In this document: positions 61,746 to 64,000 of the stretch, piece after piece
Position numbering within the stretch: the stretch's first letter is position 1
Layout: the number at the start of each line of letters is the position of its first letter
NCBI RefSeq assembly: GCF_000247815.1
Contig: NC_021673.1
Location: 36,409,194-36,473,193 of the forward strand
Length of the DNA stretch: 64,000 nucleotides
Source of the DNA: Ficedula albicollis
Taxonomy: Eukaryota; Chordata; Aves; Passeriformes; Muscicapidae
Direction of reading: 5' to 3'
Notes under the pieces: model-generated
The model's input: the letters and a program-made list of their open reading frames with translations, nothing else
Told to the model about the DNA's origin: nothing
The model's database searches: none
Translations under genes and position numbers: made by a program

Positions 61746-64000
61746 CTTAGTTTCAAGCAAGGCTATACTTTTCTTTAGACACAAAGGGCCAAATTATTAC
61801 TTCGAAGAAAATAGGAAGGATTTTCAATAATGTATCTACATGCTTAAGCTGAAAATTTTCTTATGCAAACAAATCATGAGCCCTGCTGGCTGCATGCCTC
61901 CTACTATCCAACAGCACAGACTGGCCCCTCTCTATGAGCATGATTTTAAGGACTGAGGAGTTGAACAGTATTTCAGGTTTGTCTGGAAGTGAGCTAGACA
62001 GAGAAGAGAGCACTCTAGATAGAGGCAGAGTACAAGGAAGTGCAATAATTTGCTGAGAACAGCCAGTTATGCCTGAGTTACTGTCAGGAGCTGTAAGGAC
62101 AATCTGGTCGCTTGTACTCAAGATGAGCAGATGTGGACTCTCACCTCACTTTGAGTACGCTGAGTTGCACATGAAGCATTAATAGCCACGATGTAGGAGA
62201 CTTCCATTTGCTGTTCTGGGTAAACTCTGAGCCAAGCCCTGTACTTGACATCAATGCTTAGAAAAAGAAGTGTGCGGAACAATAGGCTCTCGATGTAGAG
62301 AAACACTCATGCTGCTTCTCTGCTACAGTGTGAGAGCTGAAGCAAAAGCAATTTCAGGGGGCGGGGTGGGAAGGAGGGGAGGGATAGCCGGGGGAACGCG
62401 GGGGGGAAAGTCTTGCAAAGATCACAAAGTATCTTTCTATTTCAAGAAAGTGGCAAAGAAAAGCATCCTCTTCGAACGCTGTATTTGCGCCTCCTAATTA
62501 TTAACTTCAAGTGGGCTCCCCCTGGTGGGGATGAAAAGGGCACGCTCTGAAAAGTGAGAGCCCGAAATGGTATTCTGATTCTTGCCCTATTTCACTTTTC
62601 ACCCTAATTGCAGACTAGCACCGGGCATGCTTTCAGCTCATTATTCTCTACAGAGGCCTGCTAATGGTATTTCATCTACTGCCTAATTCTACAGCTTTAA
62701 CATGGAAAAATTTCTTTCAAATTCAATACCAATGGGAGCAAACTGTAGGTCTGCCTCTCTGCTTTTTGTTTAGCTGTTCAGTAACTGGATAAACATTAAC
62801 CAGCTGGATAGTGCAATTATAATTTTTTTAAGGTACTGTAAATGCTTGCAACAGCATAGTATCTGGCAGCCTCACAAATATTAATGAATGCATTCTTGTT
62901 CCACTCACACTATTAAAAGTGATTAAGTACTTTCACAGAGGTCATGCAGAAAATGAATGGCAGAACCAAGCACCGAGGAAAATGCAAAGTTTTTTCCTGA
63001 GAGATACTTTTTAAGACATCCCACGGCACAAACAGAAATAAGCGGAAGAAATGCAATTAGAGAAAGAATTGACATTGGGCACTAATTATTTACTAGGAGC
63101 CTGTATGTACTTAGACATTTCCAATGAACTCAGCAAACAGCTTGCTCAACAAGATCAGGAGTAAGGGTTTAGGATTTGGATTAAAAACACAGAAAAAAAG
63201 TAAACGCTAATATTCCCCTCTTGGGAAATCATCTCTACTAATTATTTGTCTACAGCTTTCCTCAATATTGCTGTCTAAACTGCATTTGTAAACATGGCTC
63301 CATTGTTCTGTAACAAGAAATTCATGTCCTTTTAGGAATTTCTTGCTGAACTGTATTAGAGAAAATTAAGGTTTTGAGCTATTATTAATTCTCTGTGGAA
63401 AACACTTCATTTGTACCAATAATAAGGGAAAAGTAAATATTTGGAGACAAATATATGGGAATTTCTGTGTTCATACATAGAAAGTCTCCGTTAATTGTGT
63501 TAGCTCTAAAGCTAACAAAGTCATCAAACACAATGGCTCAGGCTATTATTGTAACAATTTTCAAATGTTGAAAGCTATCAAGAAGTGTAATCAAATGGCA
63601 CCCTGAAAGGAAGAAACTTTTTTTTTTTTTGCTGCTAAGCTTGTAAGCTTCATGCATTTTAATGCAAAACTATTTTTTACATCAGTCACAAAAGCCTTGA
63701 CCTCTGGGTATTTTTCTTACATTTTTGAAGTACATGCATAAACAAAGGCAAATACAAACCAATTTGTATTTTTTGACATGTATTTACCCTTGATCAAAGT
63801 TTTTTTTTTATTCATGTGTTAAAGTTATGTATTTTTTGTTTGTGCTCAGTGGTGACCAGAAAGCTTTACATGAGCTTCTTACTCAAAACACCAAGGCACA
63901 AATGCTGTAAGAAGATTTTCAGCTTTTTCTTATATTGTCTGGAGGGGGGAAGAAGTGTAAGTACTTAGGATAAGTGTAAGCACTTCTTTGGCAAGTATTT
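61746..64000. other. intergenic DNA to the right window edge
   Basis: No gene recognised. A G-rich patch lies at 62357-62410. From ~62560 to the end the sequence is AT-rich, repeat-poor and of the kind often conserved as regulatory sequence, but that cannot be tested here. Confidence 0.6.
62357..62410 (+). other. G-rich patch with GC box and G-quadruplex potential
   Basis: The string gggggcggggtgggaaggag followed by gggaggg provides more than four runs of three or more G separated by short loops, meeting the usual G-quadruplex rule. It includes the Sp1-type GC box ggggcgggg. A second G cluster (ccgggggaacgcgggggggaaag) ends the patch. Only a handful of CpGs are present, so it is not a clear CpG island. 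Confidence 0.6.

Overview
The window is vertebrate nuclear DNA, almost certainly from a bird. The evidence is a split gene with GT-AG introns that encodes a beta-chimaerin very close to the vertebrate protein, AT-leaning non-coding DNA with short introns, and several CR1 (chicken repeat 1) LINE fragments with recognisable avian 3' ends. There are no operons, ribosome binding sites or CRISPR arrays.

Left part (1-~17,900): the 3' half of CHN2 on the + strand. Six coding exons at 688-772, 3126-3299, 5077-5154, 11804-11941, 12784-12889 and 16030-16201 join in frame to 753 nt, which is 250 codons plus a TAG stop. They encode most of the C1 (diacylglycerol/phorbol-ester) domain and the whole Rho-GAP domain of beta-chimaerin. 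The start codon, the SH2 exons and the first C1 histidine lie upstream of the window. A 3' UTR of roughly 1.7 kb probably follows, but its end is uncertain. The introns are mostly unique sequence. The intron at 5155-11803 holds an unusual minisatellite and duplication cluster at 8.2-8.6 kb.

Middle and right part (~17,900-64,000): about 46 kb with no protein-coding gene I can recognise. It contains CR1 fragments of different ages on both strands, two or three faint MIR-like SINE relics, low-complexity tracts, and many two-copy tandem duplications with units of about 46-106 bp. The most striking feature is a pure G homopolymer of exactly 1,920 bases (25197-27116). It lies inside a CpG-rich island whose two flanks look like a promoter. 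This is most likely an assembly or base-calling artefact that hides real GC-rich sequence, possibly the first exon of a downstream gene. A similar but smaller T31-G10-T51 block occurs at 22502-22593.

I found no convincing new multi-gene system. The leads most worth checking are the hidden content of the poly-G island, the tandem-duplication pattern, the complex VNTR in the CHN2 intron, a terminal-exon-like ORF at 47959-48170, and a few candidate conserved non-coding stretches.
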